Assembly (NCBI GenBank): GCA_964628185.1
Contig: CAZVLQ010000002.1
Span: forward strand, 1-64,000
DNA from: CAZVLQ01 sp964628185
GTDB lineage: Bacteria > Pseudomonadota > Zetaproteobacteria > Mariprofundales > Mariprofundaceae
Reading direction: 5' to 3'
Length of the DNA: 64,000 nt
The notes beneath the pieces were generated by a model. The model did no database searches. It was not told the origin of the DNA and was given only the letters and a program-made list of their open reading frames with translations. Below, piece by piece: positions 52,179 to 61,272 of the stretch (its first letter is position 1; each line of letters opens with the position of its first letter). A program made the translations under genes and the position numbers.

Positions 52179-52349
52179 ATGCTGGACAAGGAACTGATGG
52201 AAATCCTGGCATGCCCCAGGTGCAAGGGGAAAGTGGTGTATAATGATGCCAAAAACGGCCTGGTGTGCCATGCATGCAAGCTGGAGTATCCCATTCGCGA
52301 TGATATTCCGGTCATGCTGATCGATGAGGCCAAATCACTGGAAAACTGA
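52179..52349 (+). CDS. ycaR: Trm112-family small zinc protein
   Basis: A 56-residue protein: MLDKELMEILACPRCKGKVV, then CHACKLEYPIRDDIPVML. The two CxxC pairs bind zinc. It lies between lpxK and the acyltransferase gene, the arrangement typical of ycaR in gammaproteobacteria. GAAGAAG precedes the ATG. Trm112 proteins support methyltransferases in other lineages; the bacterial role is not settled. Confidence 0.92.
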   Translation: MLDKELMEILACPRCKGKVVYNDAKNGLVCHACKLEYPIRDDIPVMLIDEAKSLEN

Positions 52350-53260
52350 TGGATGTTTTTCAAGCCGCACTGGTACGTGCTGCATTCTGGCTTGTCCGCC
52401 TGACCCCCGTGCGCCTGGTTGGCGCCGTCGGCGCCGGCCTGGGCCGGGCCGGATTTTACATGGACAAGCGACACCGCCGAATCACCGAACGAAATCTTGC
52501 CCGCATTTATCCCGGCCGTCCGCGCAGCTGGCGCCGGCGTGTCGCGCGGGAATCCTTTGCCGAACTGGGGCGGACGATTTTTGAACTTCCCCACGTATTT
52601 CTCCGCTCCGGGGCTTTTTTGAAATCACGCGTGCGGGTGGACGGGGAAAAAGAGTTTCGTGCCGCCACCGAAAAGGGCAAGGGAGTGTTTGTCGCCGCCT
52701 GCCATCACAGCAACTGGGAACTCGGTGCACTGATGTTCTCACTGCTGGAATATGATGCGGATTTTCTTTACCGCACCTTGCGCCAACCATCGTTTGATGC
52801 CTATCTGAAACGTTGCCGCGAACGTTTTGGGGCAACCCTGCATCCACGCCGGGAAACCCTCCGGTGGTTGCCAAAAACGTTGAAACGCGGAAGCTGCGTG
52901 CCCTTTATGATTGATCAGCATATCGGCGACGGCATACCCGTACCATTTTTGGGCCATCTGGCCAACACCATTACCCTGCCTGCCGCCATGGTTTTCAAAT
53001 ATGACATACCTGTTTTCGGCGTTGCCCTGCATCGTGTCGGCAGAGCGTTCCGCTTCCGCCTGCAATTGTGGCCTATTGACATGCCACCCGTAACCGGCGA
53101 CAGCGCAGCGGACACCTACCGGCTGATGCACTGCATCTGCAAGGGCTTCGAACCCGTCATCAACCAGCGCCCCGAATTGTGGCTGTGGAGTCACCAGCGA
53201 TGGAAGCTGCTGGAAGAGCATTACAGGGAAATCAGCGAGGTTGTCCATGGTACGCCATGA
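52349..53260 (+). CDS. lpxL: Lipid A biosynthesis acyltransferase (LpxL/HtrB family)
   Basis: A 303-residue protein with an N-terminal membrane segment. VAACHHSNWELGALMFSL holds the catalytic HxxxxE (H in HHSNWE). SCVPFMIDQHIGDGIPVPFLGHLANT and RPELWLWSHQRWK are further family blocks. It adds a secondary lauroyl/myristoyl chain to lipid A. Its ATG overlaps the ycaR stop by one base. LpxL versus LpxM cannot be separated with certainty. Confidence 0.9.
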   Translation: MDVFQAALVRAAFWLVRLTPVRLVGAVGAGLGRAGFYMDKRHRRITERNLARIYPGRPRSWRRRVARESFAELGRTIFELPHVFLRSGAFLKSRVRVDGEKEFRAATEKGKGVFVAACHHSNWELGALMFSLLEYDADFLYRTLRQPSFDAYLKRCRERFGATLHPRRETLRWLPKTLKRGSCVPFMIDQHIGDGIPVPFLGHLANTITLPAAMVFKYDIPVFGVALHRVGRAFRFRLQLWPIDMPPVTGDSAADTYRLMHCICKGFEPVINQRPELWLWSHQRWKLLEEHYREISEVVHGTP

Positions 53261-53927
53261 ATCTATCAGCAAGGCACGCTGGCTTGCTTCGCAGAAGAAG
53301 ATCGCCGAATACTGGCACGGTGAAGATGTGCTGGAGAGGGAACTGAACCGTATTCGCCGGTACTATGTTCCAAATCTGGAAAAATACGCCGGCAAGCTTT
53401 CCGCCAGTGCGCGCATCCTCGACATGGGTTGCGGACCTGTATGCGCCGCCCGTTTTACCGGGCAGGCTGAAAAAACCTATCTTGACCCCCTGCTCGACGA
53501 TTTCCGTCGCGCTTACCCTGGCAAACTGCCCAGGGGAGCGCATGTGGCCGCCCCTTATGAAAGCATCCCCGAAGCAGACGCATCCTTTGACCTGATTCTC
53601 TGCATCGACGCCCTGGATCATGCCATGAACCCTGAACTGGCCCTGCATGAAATCGAGCGCCTGCTCAAGCCCGGCGGAATTTTTATCATGGGCCTGGTGG
53701 TTTTCCCCGCCCTGATCGCCCGCCTGCATCGCTTCCTTGAATGTTTTATCTCCCCGCTCCATGATGCCGCCCGGCCCTATGCCTATACCCTGAACGGCCT
53801 CAGGAAAACGCTGACACGGCACCTTGAAATTATCGAAGAACAGGAACTTCCCGAGGCCAGGGAATCGGAAGCCCGGTTACTGGGCAGGGAAATGATTATC
53901 GTCTGCCGTGGCAGGCAACGCGCCTGA
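53247..53927 (+). CDS. Class I SAM-dependent methyltransferase
   Basis: A 226-residue protein from the ATG at 53247. RILDMGCGPVCAARF is motif I (SAM binding), LDPLLDDFRRAYP motif II, FDLILCIDALDHAMNPELALHEIERLLKPGGIFIMG motifs IV-V. The N-terminus resembles small-molecule methyltransferases of LPS and polysaccharide loci. It overlaps the end of lpxL, so it belongs to the LPS operon, where it might methylate a core sugar. The acceptor is unknown. Confidence 0.88.
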   Translation: MVRHESISKARWLASQKKIAEYWHGEDVLERELNRIRRYYVPNLEKYAGKLSASARILDMGCGPVCAARFTGQAEKTYLDPLLDDFRRAYPGKLPRGAHVAAPYESIPEADASFDLILCIDALDHAMNPELALHEIERLLKPGGIFIMGLVVFPALIARLHRFLECFISPLHDAARPYAYTLNGLRKTLTRHLEIIEEQELPEARESEARLLGREMIIVCRGRQRA

Positions 53928-53959
53928 GCCAAAGCGGTTTTCACCACCGGGCATCCGCC

Positions 53960-54931
53960 ATGAAGAAAGACTGTTCGCACCTTCTGCTGCAGGCCCCCAA
54001 CTGGCTGGGAGATGTCGTCATGGCCCAGCCGACGATGCGGGCATTCATCGACGCCCTGCAACCCCGCCGTACTTCCGTATGGGGCAGGCCATGGCTGGCC
54101 GACCTCCTGCCGTTCCTCAATCTTCCCGGAGCGCAATACACGCTTACCGTCCCGAAGGCGGAAACGACCGTCATGTTCCCCAACAGTTTTCGGGCGGCAT
54201 GGATGGCGTTGTGTTCCGGCACAAAACGCCGCATCGGCTTTCGTGGCCAGTGGCGACGTTTTTTGCTTACCGATGCGCCAGCGCCGCGCGTCAGTCTGAT
54301 GACTCAGCATCACCGGGATTATTATCTCGATCTTGCCGAACAGACAGGTATCCCCGTCCGCAGGCGGCAGGTGCAACTTGCCTGCCCGGAAAAGGAGGTC
54401 CGGGCCGGGGAGACGCGCCTGCGGAACAGGGGGCTTGATCCCGCCAAAACCATTGCCATCGCTCCAGGCGCACGTTTCGGCGGCGCCAAGCGCTATCCGG
54501 CGGACGGCTGGGCGCATGTGCTGGCCGGGCTTACCGCCGGTGGATACCATATTCTGGCGCTTGGCACCAGGGAGGAACGCCCGATCGCCTCGCTGTCCCT
54601 TGGCCGGTGTTCCGGAACGGTATGGAACGCGGCCGGGGAAACCGGTCTGCGGGAAGGCCTGGAATTGCTGGCTGCCAGCCGCATGCTGCTCTGCAATGAT
54701 TCGGGTCTCATGCATGTGGCCGCGGGGCTGGACAAACCGGTTGTCGCCATATTTGGAGCCACTGATCCCGCCCGCACCGCGCCGTCCGGTGCGTGCGTGG
54801 AACTGCTGTACCGTCCGGCGGATTGCAGCCCCTGTCTTCAGCGCGAATGCACGGTTGCGGGCCACCCGTGCATGGCCAATATCCTGCCGCAGGATATTCT
54901 CGATACCAGTCTTGGCCTCCTGAAGTCATGA
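53960..54931 (+). CDS. waaF: GT9 heptosyltransferase II-like
   Basis: A 323-residue GT-B enzyme. LLLQAPNWLGDVVMAQPTMRAF is the WaaF N-terminal motif, IAPGARFGGAKRYPADGWAHVL the central donor-site block, and LLCNDSGLMHVAAGLDKPVVAIFGATDP the C-terminal ADP-heptose block. CSPCLQRECTVAGHPCM carries the Cys cluster seen near the C-terminus of this group. It adds the second heptose of the inner core. Its stop overlaps the waaC start (ATGA). Confidence 0.92.
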   Translation: MKKDCSHLLLQAPNWLGDVVMAQPTMRAFIDALQPRRTSVWGRPWLADLLPFLNLPGAQYTLTVPKAETTVMFPNSFRAAWMALCSGTKRRIGFRGQWRRFLLTDAPAPRVSLMTQHHRDYYLDLAEQTGIPVRRRQVQLACPEKEVRAGETRLRNRGLDPAKTIAIAPGARFGGAKRYPADGWAHVLAGLTAGGYHILALGTREERPIASLSLGRCSGTVWNAAGETGLREGLELLAASRMLLCNDSGLMHVAAGLDKPVVAIFGATDPARTAPSGACVELLYRPADCSPCLQRECTVAGHPCMANILPQDILDTSLGLLKS

Positions 54932-55962
54932 AGATACTCATCGTCAAACTTTCCGCTTTCGGGGATATCATCCACGCCCTGCCGGCGCTGGATGACCTGC
55001 TGACGCGGACGAAAGTCAGTGCCGTGCACTGGCTGGTGGATGCGCGTTACGCCTTTGTCGCGAACGTGTTTCCTCCGCAAGTGATTGTCCATACCGTCGA
55101 TCTCAAGCACCCCCGAGGTCTGCGCCATCTTCTGCACCACATCCGCGAGCTGAGGCGACAGCATTTTGATGCCGTTCTCGATCTTCAGGGATTGATTAAA
55201 TCAGGCCTGATGGCTCGGCTGACCGGCAGCCCGGTATTCGGCATGGACCCCCGTTATGCCCGGGAAAAGGCCAACCGCTGCTTTGTCCGCCCGGTACGCT
55301 TTCACGCCGATGAAAGGCACGTTGTCCAGCAATCACGGCGCATCGCCGCGGCGCCGTTCGCAAGACGCCCGGAAGCCTCTCCGCAGCATGCCATGCCCTA
55401 CAAACCACCCCGGGTGATGCTTACATCCGCCATGCGTGAGGCCGGAGAGAAGGTACTCCGGCAATGGCATCTTGACCCTGGCGGTTTTGTCTGGCTGCAC
55501 ATGGGCGGGGGATGGGCTACCAAGCAACTGCCCGAAGCCACATGGGCCGAGGTAGCACAAGGCTTGATGACGGAAGGCATTACGCCCGTCGCTGGCTGGG
55601 GGAATACGCATGAACGCACCGTGGCGCAATCCGTTATGCGCCGCATCGGCGCCGGTATCCTGCCGGACAGGCGGCTGGAGATGCCCACCCTTTGCGGCTT
55701 GCTGGCGCAGGCGCGGGCCGTTGTCGGGCCGGACACGGGCGTCATTCATCTGGCCGCGGCTCTGGGCACTCCAGTGATCAGCTTCTGGGGGCCTTCCGCG
55801 TCATGGCGATCGGCTCCCCTGGACGGAACAAACCGGCAGGTGGAATCCGGTCCTCCCTGCGGGCCCTGTTTCAAACGTACATGCAACCGCTTTATATGCA
55901 TGGATATGATCCGCTCGAGCGATATACTTGCGGGCATTCATGCCGGTTTTTCACCATCCTGA
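54928..55962 (+). CDS. waaC: GT9 heptosyltransferase I-like
   Basis: A 344-residue GT-B enzyme. MKILIVKLSAFGDIIHALPAL is the WaaC-type start, FDAVLDLQGLIKSGLMARL follows, and VVGPDTGVIHLAAALGTPVISFWGPS is the C-terminal donor block. It attaches the first heptose to Kdo. The ATG at 54928 overlaps waaF; an upstream open stretch from 54793 lies inside waaF and is not conserved. Stop abuts the DUF3108 gene. Confidence 0.92.
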   Translation: MKILIVKLSAFGDIIHALPALDDLLTRTKVSAVHWLVDARYAFVANVFPPQVIVHTVDLKHPRGLRHLLHHIRELRRQHFDAVLDLQGLIKSGLMARLTGSPVFGMDPRYAREKANRCFVRPVRFHADERHVVQQSRRIAAAPFARRPEASPQHAMPYKPPRVMLTSAMREAGEKVLRQWHLDPGGFVWLHMGGGWATKQLPEATWAEVAQGLMTEGITPVAGWGNTHERTVAQSVMRRIGAGILPDRRLEMPTLCGLLAQARAVVGPDTGVIHLAAALGTPVISFWGPSASWRSAPLDGTNRQVESGPPCGPCFKRTCNRFICMDMIRSSDILAGIHAGFSPS

Positions 55963-55963
55963 C

Positions 55964-56725
55964 ATGCGGTTTTCCATTGCCGCCGCACTCGTTCTATGTC
56001 TTTACCTTGCGACAGGCTCGCAAGCATGGGCGGATGAACGGGCGGACCTGAATTGCATGCCGTTTGCCGGTGAGTACATGCTTTTTGACGCGGGCTGGGA
56101 ATTCATTATGGCCGGCATGGCGGACATGCGGGTTGAGGCGGACAAGGGCGGCTATCGCATTACGTCCCACGGCAAAAGCAACCGCCTGCTTGATCTGTTT
56201 CACAAGGTTCGCGACCGTACCATTTCCGAAGGCATCTGCCGCAACGGCAAGATGCAAAGCACGTTGTTTGACGTCGTGCAGAACGAAGGACGCTATCACT
56301 CAAAAAAGAGGGTTCACTTTTTCTGGCGGAAAGGCATTTCAACCTTCAGCCAGAACGGCAAAACCGACGACTACGATGTGCCGGCGGGCCATCTGAATGC
56401 CATTGATGCGTTCTTCGCCGTCAGGAAAATGAAACTGACCCCGGGAATGGTCGTGCATGTTCCGATCTTTGATTCGCGCAAACGCTATATGCTGGAAGTG
56501 GCCGTGCTGAAAATCGAACGCCTGATGGCGCCGTGGGGAAAATCGGTGGAGTGCCTGGTGATTGAACCCCGGCTGAAGACCAGGGGTATTTTTTCCAGCA
56601 AGGGTAAGGTCAAACTCTGGCTTACCCGTGATACCCGGCATATCCCGCTCAGGATGGTGGCCAAGGTCAAGATCGGCCATGTTGTGGCGCGCCTGCGCAG
56701 CTACACCCCGGCAAGCGTGAAATGA
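55964..56725 (+). CDS. DUF3108 periplasmic protein
   Basis: A 253-residue protein with signal peptide MRFSIAAALVLCLYLATGSQ (cleaved near WADE). PFAGEYMLFDAGWEFIMAGMADM, HGKSNRLLDLFHKVRDR and IEPRLKTRGIFSSKGKVKLWLTRDTRHIPLRMV follow the DUF3108 pattern. The family is often found in LPS or envelope loci; its function is unknown. It immediately follows waaC. Confidence 0.85.
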   Translation: MRFSIAAALVLCLYLATGSQAWADERADLNCMPFAGEYMLFDAGWEFIMAGMADMRVEADKGGYRITSHGKSNRLLDLFHKVRDRTISEGICRNGKMQSTLFDVVQNEGRYHSKKRVHFFWRKGISTFSQNGKTDDYDVPAGHLNAIDAFFAVRKMKLTPGMVVHVPIFDSRKRYMLEVAVLKIERLMAPWGKSVECLVIEPRLKTRGIFSSKGKVKLWLTRDTRHIPLRMVAKVKIGHVVARLRSYTPASVK

Positions 56726-56783
56726 CGCACCTTCTTCTTCGGCAGGGGTCATGACATGCTGGCAATTCCGGAGAAACCGTCCA

Positions 56784-57593
56784 ATGCCTGAATACGTGGC
56801 CGTGATCATATCAACCTACAACGCCCCGGACCTGCTGCGGCTGGTGCTGGCCGGTTATGGCCGCCAGACGGACCGCAATTTCAGAATATATATCGCCGAT
56901 GACGGATCTGGCCTGGAAACCGCCGCCGTTGTTAACGCATTTCGTGCATCAGCTCCCATCCCCGTAGAACATATCTGGCACGAAGATCACGGTTTCCGCA
57001 AGGCGCACATCCACAACCTTGTCCTGCAACGCATCACCGAGCCATATATTCTTTTGACCGACGGGGACTGCATCCCGCTTCCCCGCATGGTTGCAGAACA
57101 CCGGAGCGGCGCCCACAGGGACTGTTTTGTGAGCGGTAGCCGTATTCTTCTTTCAGAGAGGCGCACACGTATGCTGGCGTCGCGTCCGGACGATCATATC
57201 ACCCCCACGCTGGCGACGCTGATTCAGTGGCGTCGCCATCATGATATCAACCGCCTGGCGCCCTTTCTGCCGCCTGTTTACTTCTCATCTCCCAACCGGC
57301 GGCTGGCCGGCATACGGGGCTGCCATCTTGCCTGCTGGCGGAAAGACATGCTTGCAGTCAACGGATTTGATGAGACATTCGAGGGCTGGGGGCGCGAGGA
57401 TTCGGATCTGGCGGCAAGGCTTTTGCATGCAGGTATTCGCAGACGAAACCTGCGCGGTCTCCCCGTGCTGCACTTGTGGCATCCGGAAATTCTGCGTCAC
57501 AGATTTCAGGAAAATGACCGCATACTGCAGCAATGCCTGGCGGAAAAGCGCGTTCGCGCGTTACGTGGTCTGGCCGAGACGGGTGCCCGGTGA
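56784..57593 (+). CDS. GT2 glycosyltransferase with GT7-like C-terminal motif
   Basis: A 269-residue protein: AVIISTYNAPDLLRLVLAGY, YIADDGSGLET (donor-binding Asp pair), ILLTDGDCIPLPRMV (DxD-like DGD) and RGCHLACWRKDMLAVNGFDETFEGWGREDSDLAARL, the GWGxEDxD block shared with GT7 galactosyl-type enzymes. It should extend the LPS core. Its stop overlaps the next gene's GTG start. The sugar added is unknown. Confidence 0.88.
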   Translation: MPEYVAVIISTYNAPDLLRLVLAGYGRQTDRNFRIYIADDGSGLETAAVVNAFRASAPIPVEHIWHEDHGFRKAHIHNLVLQRITEPYILLTDGDCIPLPRMVAEHRSGAHRDCFVSGSRILLSERRTRMLASRPDDHITPTLATLIQWRRHHDINRLAPFLPPVYFSSPNRRLAGIRGCHLACWRKDMLAVNGFDETFEGWGREDSDLAARLLHAGIRRRNLRGLPVLHLWHPEILRHRFQENDRILQQCLAEKRVRALRGLAETGAR

Positions 57594-58345
57594 ACGAGAT
57601 TTCCGTATTTATTCCCGTTCTCAATGAAGAAGACAGGATCAGGGATGCACTGGAAAGCGTAAAATGGGCCGATGAAATCCTCGTGGCGGACACCGGCTGT
57701 ACGGACCGCACCATCGAAATTGCCCGGGAATATACGAACCGTATCATTCAGCTTCCCTTCGAGGGGTTCGGACCGCTGCGGAACAGGGTGGTCACCCGGT
57801 GCACCCACGACTGGATCATCAGTCTGGATGCGGATGAGCGCTGCACACCGGAACTGAAAACCGAAATTCTTGCCACTGTTCAGGCCGCGGATGCGAAGGA
57901 TGCCTACTTCATCCCTCGCCGTAACTGGTTCATGGACCGATGGATCAGGCACTGCGGCTGGTATCCGGATTATTGCCAGCCCAAGCTATTTCGCAGGGGT
58001 GCGATGACTTACCGGGACGATATGGTGCACGAAGGCTTCGATATCCACGGCAGTGTGGGCTATCTTGCGCATGATATCCTGCATTTTTCCTTCCGTGACC
58101 TGTCACAGCTCATCGACAAGATGAACCGTTATTCAACACTGGGCATGCACAAGCTCGAACAAAACGGCAAGCGTGTCGGCATGGCGCCGGCGCTGTTGCA
58201 TGGCATCGGCGCCTTTTTTCGTATTTATGTGCTGAAACTGGGCTTCCTCGATGGCTGGCCGGGCTTCATCATCGCCGTGGGGAATTTTGAAGGTACATTC
58301 TATCGCTACGCCAAACTTGCCGCGAGGCAAAAACACTGGAGGTGA
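57590..58345 (+). CDS. GT2 LPS-core glucosyltransferase (WaaE/KdtX-like)
   Basis: A 251-residue protein starting with GTG (NEISVFIPVLNEEDRIRDAL). ADEILVADTGCTDRTIEIARE, WIISLDADERCTPEL (DAD metal site), RRNWFMDRWIRHCGWYPDYCQPKLFRRG and VHEGFDI are the WaaE/KdtX signature. Those enzymes add a beta-1,4-glucose to heptose I in the inner core. The start lies within the preceding stop (GTGA). Confidence 0.88.
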   Translation: MNEISVFIPVLNEEDRIRDALESVKWADEILVADTGCTDRTIEIAREYTNRIIQLPFEGFGPLRNRVVTRCTHDWIISLDADERCTPELKTEILATVQAADAKDAYFIPRRNWFMDRWIRHCGWYPDYCQPKLFRRGAMTYRDDMVHEGFDIHGSVGYLAHDILHFSFRDLSQLIDKMNRYSTLGMHKLEQNGKRVGMAPALLHGIGAFFRIYVLKLGFLDGWPGFIIAVGNFEGTFYRYAKLAARQKHWR

Positions 58346-58346
58346 T

Positions 58347-58907
58347 GTGACGGCCAACTGGTATGGAAAACTTGAGGCATGGTTTGCCAGCCACCGGATT
58401 GTGGCGACAGCCCCGATCGCCGTAATGCTTCTGCTCATAGCCGATCCCGGGCCGGGGCTGCTCTGGCTGGGGGGGATACTGGTCTTCCTCGGCGAGGCGG
58501 GACGCATGTGGGCCAGCGGGCATATCGACAAAAACCGTAAACTGGCCACGGCAGGACCCTATGCGCATACACGAAACCCGTTGTATGTGGCCAACCTGCT
58601 GCTGCTCAGCGGGTTTTGCGTCATGTCGGGCAATCCGTGGGTGACGCTTCTCGCCCTGGCCTCCTTTGCCATGATTTACCGGCCCGTGATCCGGGAGGAA
58701 ACCATTCATATGGACAGGCTGTTCGGTGATGATTATCACAAGTGGGCTGCCGAAGTGCCTTTGTTTTTTCCACGCCTGACCCCCTTTTCCGAAGCGGCCG
58801 GTTCCTTTTCCTGGCAACTGGTTTTCAAACACAGGGAGCACAGGAATGCCGCTGCTTTCCTGTTCGGTATCGCCGTCTTCTATGCCCTCTATCTGTGGAG
58901 GTCCTGA
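58347..58907 (+). CDS. Isoprenylcysteine carboxyl methyltransferase-like (ICMT/PEMT fold) membrane protein
   Basis: From the GTG at 58347 (TGGAGGTGAT just upstream) this is 186 residues with about five helices. GPYAHTRNPLYVANLLLLSGF, then REETIHMDRLFGDDYHKWAAEVPLFFP, are the conserved His and RHPxY/E-E-D blocks of the ICMT/PEMT fold, which binds SAM in the membrane. Prokaryotic members methylate phospholipids or unknown carboxylates. It lies two bases after the glucosyltransferase and overlaps the next heptosyltransferase, so an LPS or lipid substrate is inferred. Confidence 0.82.
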   Translation: MTANWYGKLEAWFASHRIVATAPIAVMLLLIADPGPGLLWLGGILVFLGEAGRMWASGHIDKNRKLATAGPYAHTRNPLYVANLLLLSGFCVMSGNPWVTLLALASFAMIYRPVIREETIHMDRLFGDDYHKWAAEVPLFFPRLTPFSEAAGSFSWQLVFKHREHRNAAAFLFGIAVFYALYLWRS

Positions 58908-60012
58908 CATCCGCGCCCTGGTTGTCGTATGCCGGTTTCTGGGCGACGTGCTGCTGGCCACGCCGCTGGCACAGTCACTTAAGCAGGCCGGCTATGCTGT
59001 GGACTGGCTGGTTGCGCCTGGAACAGAAGTCATGCTGGAAGGTCAGCCGTTCACAGATATCGTTTATACGGCCGATTCGGCCGATTCATGGCTCGCTCAG
59101 TTTCAACTCGGCAGGCGGCTGTTGCGGAAATATGACAAGGCCTTTGTGTTAACGGCGTCTGATCGTCCAATGGTGTTCGCCCTGGCTGCATCAAGACGAG
59201 TCTATGCCCTGGTTCCGCCCACCCACTGGCAATATGCCTGGAAACGATATCTGGCCCACCACTGGCTGCCCTACGGAGGTACGATGCATATGGCCAGCCA
59301 GGCCATTGCCCTTGCCGGGATTGCCGGTCTGCCGGTATGTCATCATGTCCGAATCAACTGGTCGGCGGAGGATCAGATGGCTGTTAATGCCTGCCTGCCA
59401 TGGAAGCCGTCAACACCCTATGTGCATATTCACCCCTTCGCCCGCTGGTCCTACAAACTGTGGAACACGGAGGGGTGGCGCTATCTAATCAGGCACCTGC
59501 TGGAAGAAGGTATAAAAGTAGCCCTGACCGGCGCTCCCGCGGAGGCGGAGATGGCGCGCAAGCTGGCTGAAAGGCATGCCGCGCATGAAGTCTGCGTGCT
59601 TGCCGGAAAACTCAACTGGCGGCAACTGGCCTGCCTCTCCACCCACGCCCGCGCCTATGTGGGGCTGGACACGGCAAACACGCATCTGGCCGCCGGCACC
59701 GGCACGCCGGTTATTGCACTTTTTGGACCAACCGATCCCCGCATCTGGGGGCCGTGGCCCAACGGCTTCGAGGGAGAGACACCGTGGCAGGCCGGATCGA
59801 AAAACGGTATCCAGCGACGGGTCAACATCTCACTGTTGCAAGGCCGGAAAGACTGCGTTCCCTGTCAGCTTGAGGGGTGTGACCGGCATCAAAACAGCGC
59901 CAGCGCCTGCCTGCGGGAGATGCAGCCGGCATGGGTATGGCAGGAAATACGTTATCGGCTTAAGTGCGGCCCAGTCGATGGGCAAACCAGTGCATCAAAC
60001 GCTGACGCATGA
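58846..60012 (+). CDS. GT9 heptosyltransferase (third of the cluster, WaaQ-like)
   Basis: A 388-residue GT-B enzyme with ALVVVCRFLGDVLLATPLAQSL at the N-terminus, YVHIHPFARWSYKLWNTEGW (donor block), and YVGLDTANTHLAAGTGTPVIALFGPTDP at the C-terminus. DCVPCQLEGCDRHQNSASAC carries a Cys cluster. The ATG at 58846 overlaps the ICMT gene by about 60 bases (GGGAG upstream). A start near 58900 would remove residues that are not conserved, but no ATG is available there. It would add a third heptose or other sugar to the core. It overlaps lptF tail to tail. Confidence 0.85.
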   Translation: MPLLSCSVSPSSMPSICGGPDIRALVVVCRFLGDVLLATPLAQSLKQAGYAVDWLVAPGTEVMLEGQPFTDIVYTADSADSWLAQFQLGRRLLRKYDKAFVLTASDRPMVFALAASRRVYALVPPTHWQYAWKRYLAHHWLPYGGTMHMASQAIALAGIAGLPVCHHVRINWSAEDQMAVNACLPWKPSTPYVHIHPFARWSYKLWNTEGWRYLIRHLLEEGIKVALTGAPAEAEMARKLAERHAAHEVCVLAGKLNWRQLACLSTHARAYVGLDTANTHLAAGTGTPVIALFGPTDPRIWGPWPNGFEGETPWQAGSKNGIQRRVNISLLQGRKDCVPCQLEGCDRHQNSASACLREMQPAWVWQEIRYRLKCGPVDGQTSASNADA

Positions 60013-61117
60013 AATAAAAGAATTCCCCTCCCCGCACAAGCCACATCGGCAGCCTTCCCTGCTCTGCTCTGCTCCATAACAGAATACCCAGGACAAAAAA
60101 CACCCCTTGACCCACCCACATCATCCATGCGGACATGGACCCGGAATCGGCCTGCCGGTGCAACACAAGCTCCACGTTATAGAGCAGAATCAGGAACCCG
60201 ATTCCGAGAATATACGAACCTGCCCGGCCTGATCGCTTGGGCGATAATGACAAAGGCAGGGAAAACAGACACAAAACCAGAACGGTTGTCGGTAAAATCA
60301 GCCGCCAGTTCCACTCGGCTTTCGCACTGGCATCTGGATGCTGACGCAGCTTGTGCCACAATTCGGCCAACGTCATCAGAACAACATTATCGGAAGAGCG
60401 CGCAAGTTTCACCGCGCCCATATGTCCAAGGGGAAATTCGATATTGTAATCCTTGAAGGCAAGGATACGCTGATTCTCGCCCATTCCCTCAAGCCGGCTG
60501 CCATTGTGCATATGCAGGCGCACACCTCCCGTCGCCGGTGCCAGTTCCGCCGTTTCGGCAAGGTAAAAAACGGGCCCGCCTGGGCGCCCGTCCTCAACCA
60601 TGACGCCGTGATAACGCCCCTGATCATCCTTTCCGTCCACGTAAAAGGTGATCTGGCCCATGTCATTTGAAAAACGCCGGGGCGTGAAATCCGGAGCCCC
60701 CCTGATACTGTACACCTGCCGCAATACATTGTTGAAAGCCAGTTGGCCCTTTGGCAGCAGATACATGGATGTCAGCGCCAGGCCCAGATACAGCAGTCCC
60801 GCTACGATAAACAGCTGGCGGAAAATACGCAGATAGGACAGCCCGGCTGCCCGCATTGCATCCATTTCACTGCCCTGCTGGAGGCCTGAAATCACATGTT
60901 GCATGGCAAGAAAAAAGGCGATCGGTACGGTGAGAAGGGAGAAATAGGGCAGCACATCCAACAGAAGCTGACCCAGCAGTCCCCAGGGCGCACCGCTATC
61001 CGTCACCAGGGCCAGCAGTTTCAGCGCCCGGCCCAGTAGCAGAACACCGGTTGCAAGGACAAGGCCACCGATGAACGGCACCAGCCACAGGCGGAAGATA
61101 TAGCGGTCCAGGACCAT
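59960..61117 (-). CDS. lptF: LPS-export ABC permease LptF
   Basis: A 385-residue protein: three N-terminal helices, a beta-jellyroll periplasmic domain (about 130-270) and three C-terminal helices. VLDRYIFRLWLVPF, YFSLLTVPIAFFLAMQHVISGLQQGSEMDAMRAAGLSYLRI (coupling helix) and PKGQLAFNNVLRQV are family blocks; VDGKDDQGRYHGVMVED suits LptF more than LptG. It pulls LPS from the inner membrane with LptG and LptB. lptG does not adjoin it, and its 3' end overlaps the GT9 gene by 53 bases. Confidence 0.87.
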   Translation of the reverse strand: MVLDRYIFRLWLVPFIGGLVLATGVLLLGRALKLLALVTDSGAPWGLLGQLLLDVLPYFSLLTVPIAFFLAMQHVISGLQQGSEMDAMRAAGLSYLRIFRQLFIVAGLLYLGLALTSMYLLPKGQLAFNNVLRQVYSIRGAPDFTPRRFSNDMGQITFYVDGKDDQGRYHGVMVEDGRPGGPVFYLAETAELAPATGGVRLHMHNGSRLEGMGENQRILAFKDYNIEFPLGHMGAVKLARSSDNVVLMTLAELWHKLRQHPDASAKAEWNWRLILPTTVLVLCLFSLPLSLSPKRSGRAGSYILGIGFLILLYNVELVLHRQADSGSMSAWMMWVGQGVFFVLGILLWSRAEQGRLPMWLVRGGEFFYFMRQRLMHWFAHRLGRT

Positions 61118-61272
61118 ACCCCAAGACTACTCTATTACAAAGCTATCTTCATATAGCTACCGTTGCATATGATGCAGCCTGTTGCAGGCCGATGGTGAAG
61201 CGCCGCGGTATGGGTTAAAATTATTAACATGCTTCTTTCACCCATGCCGAGCCGGCCCCGGAGATCACAGGC

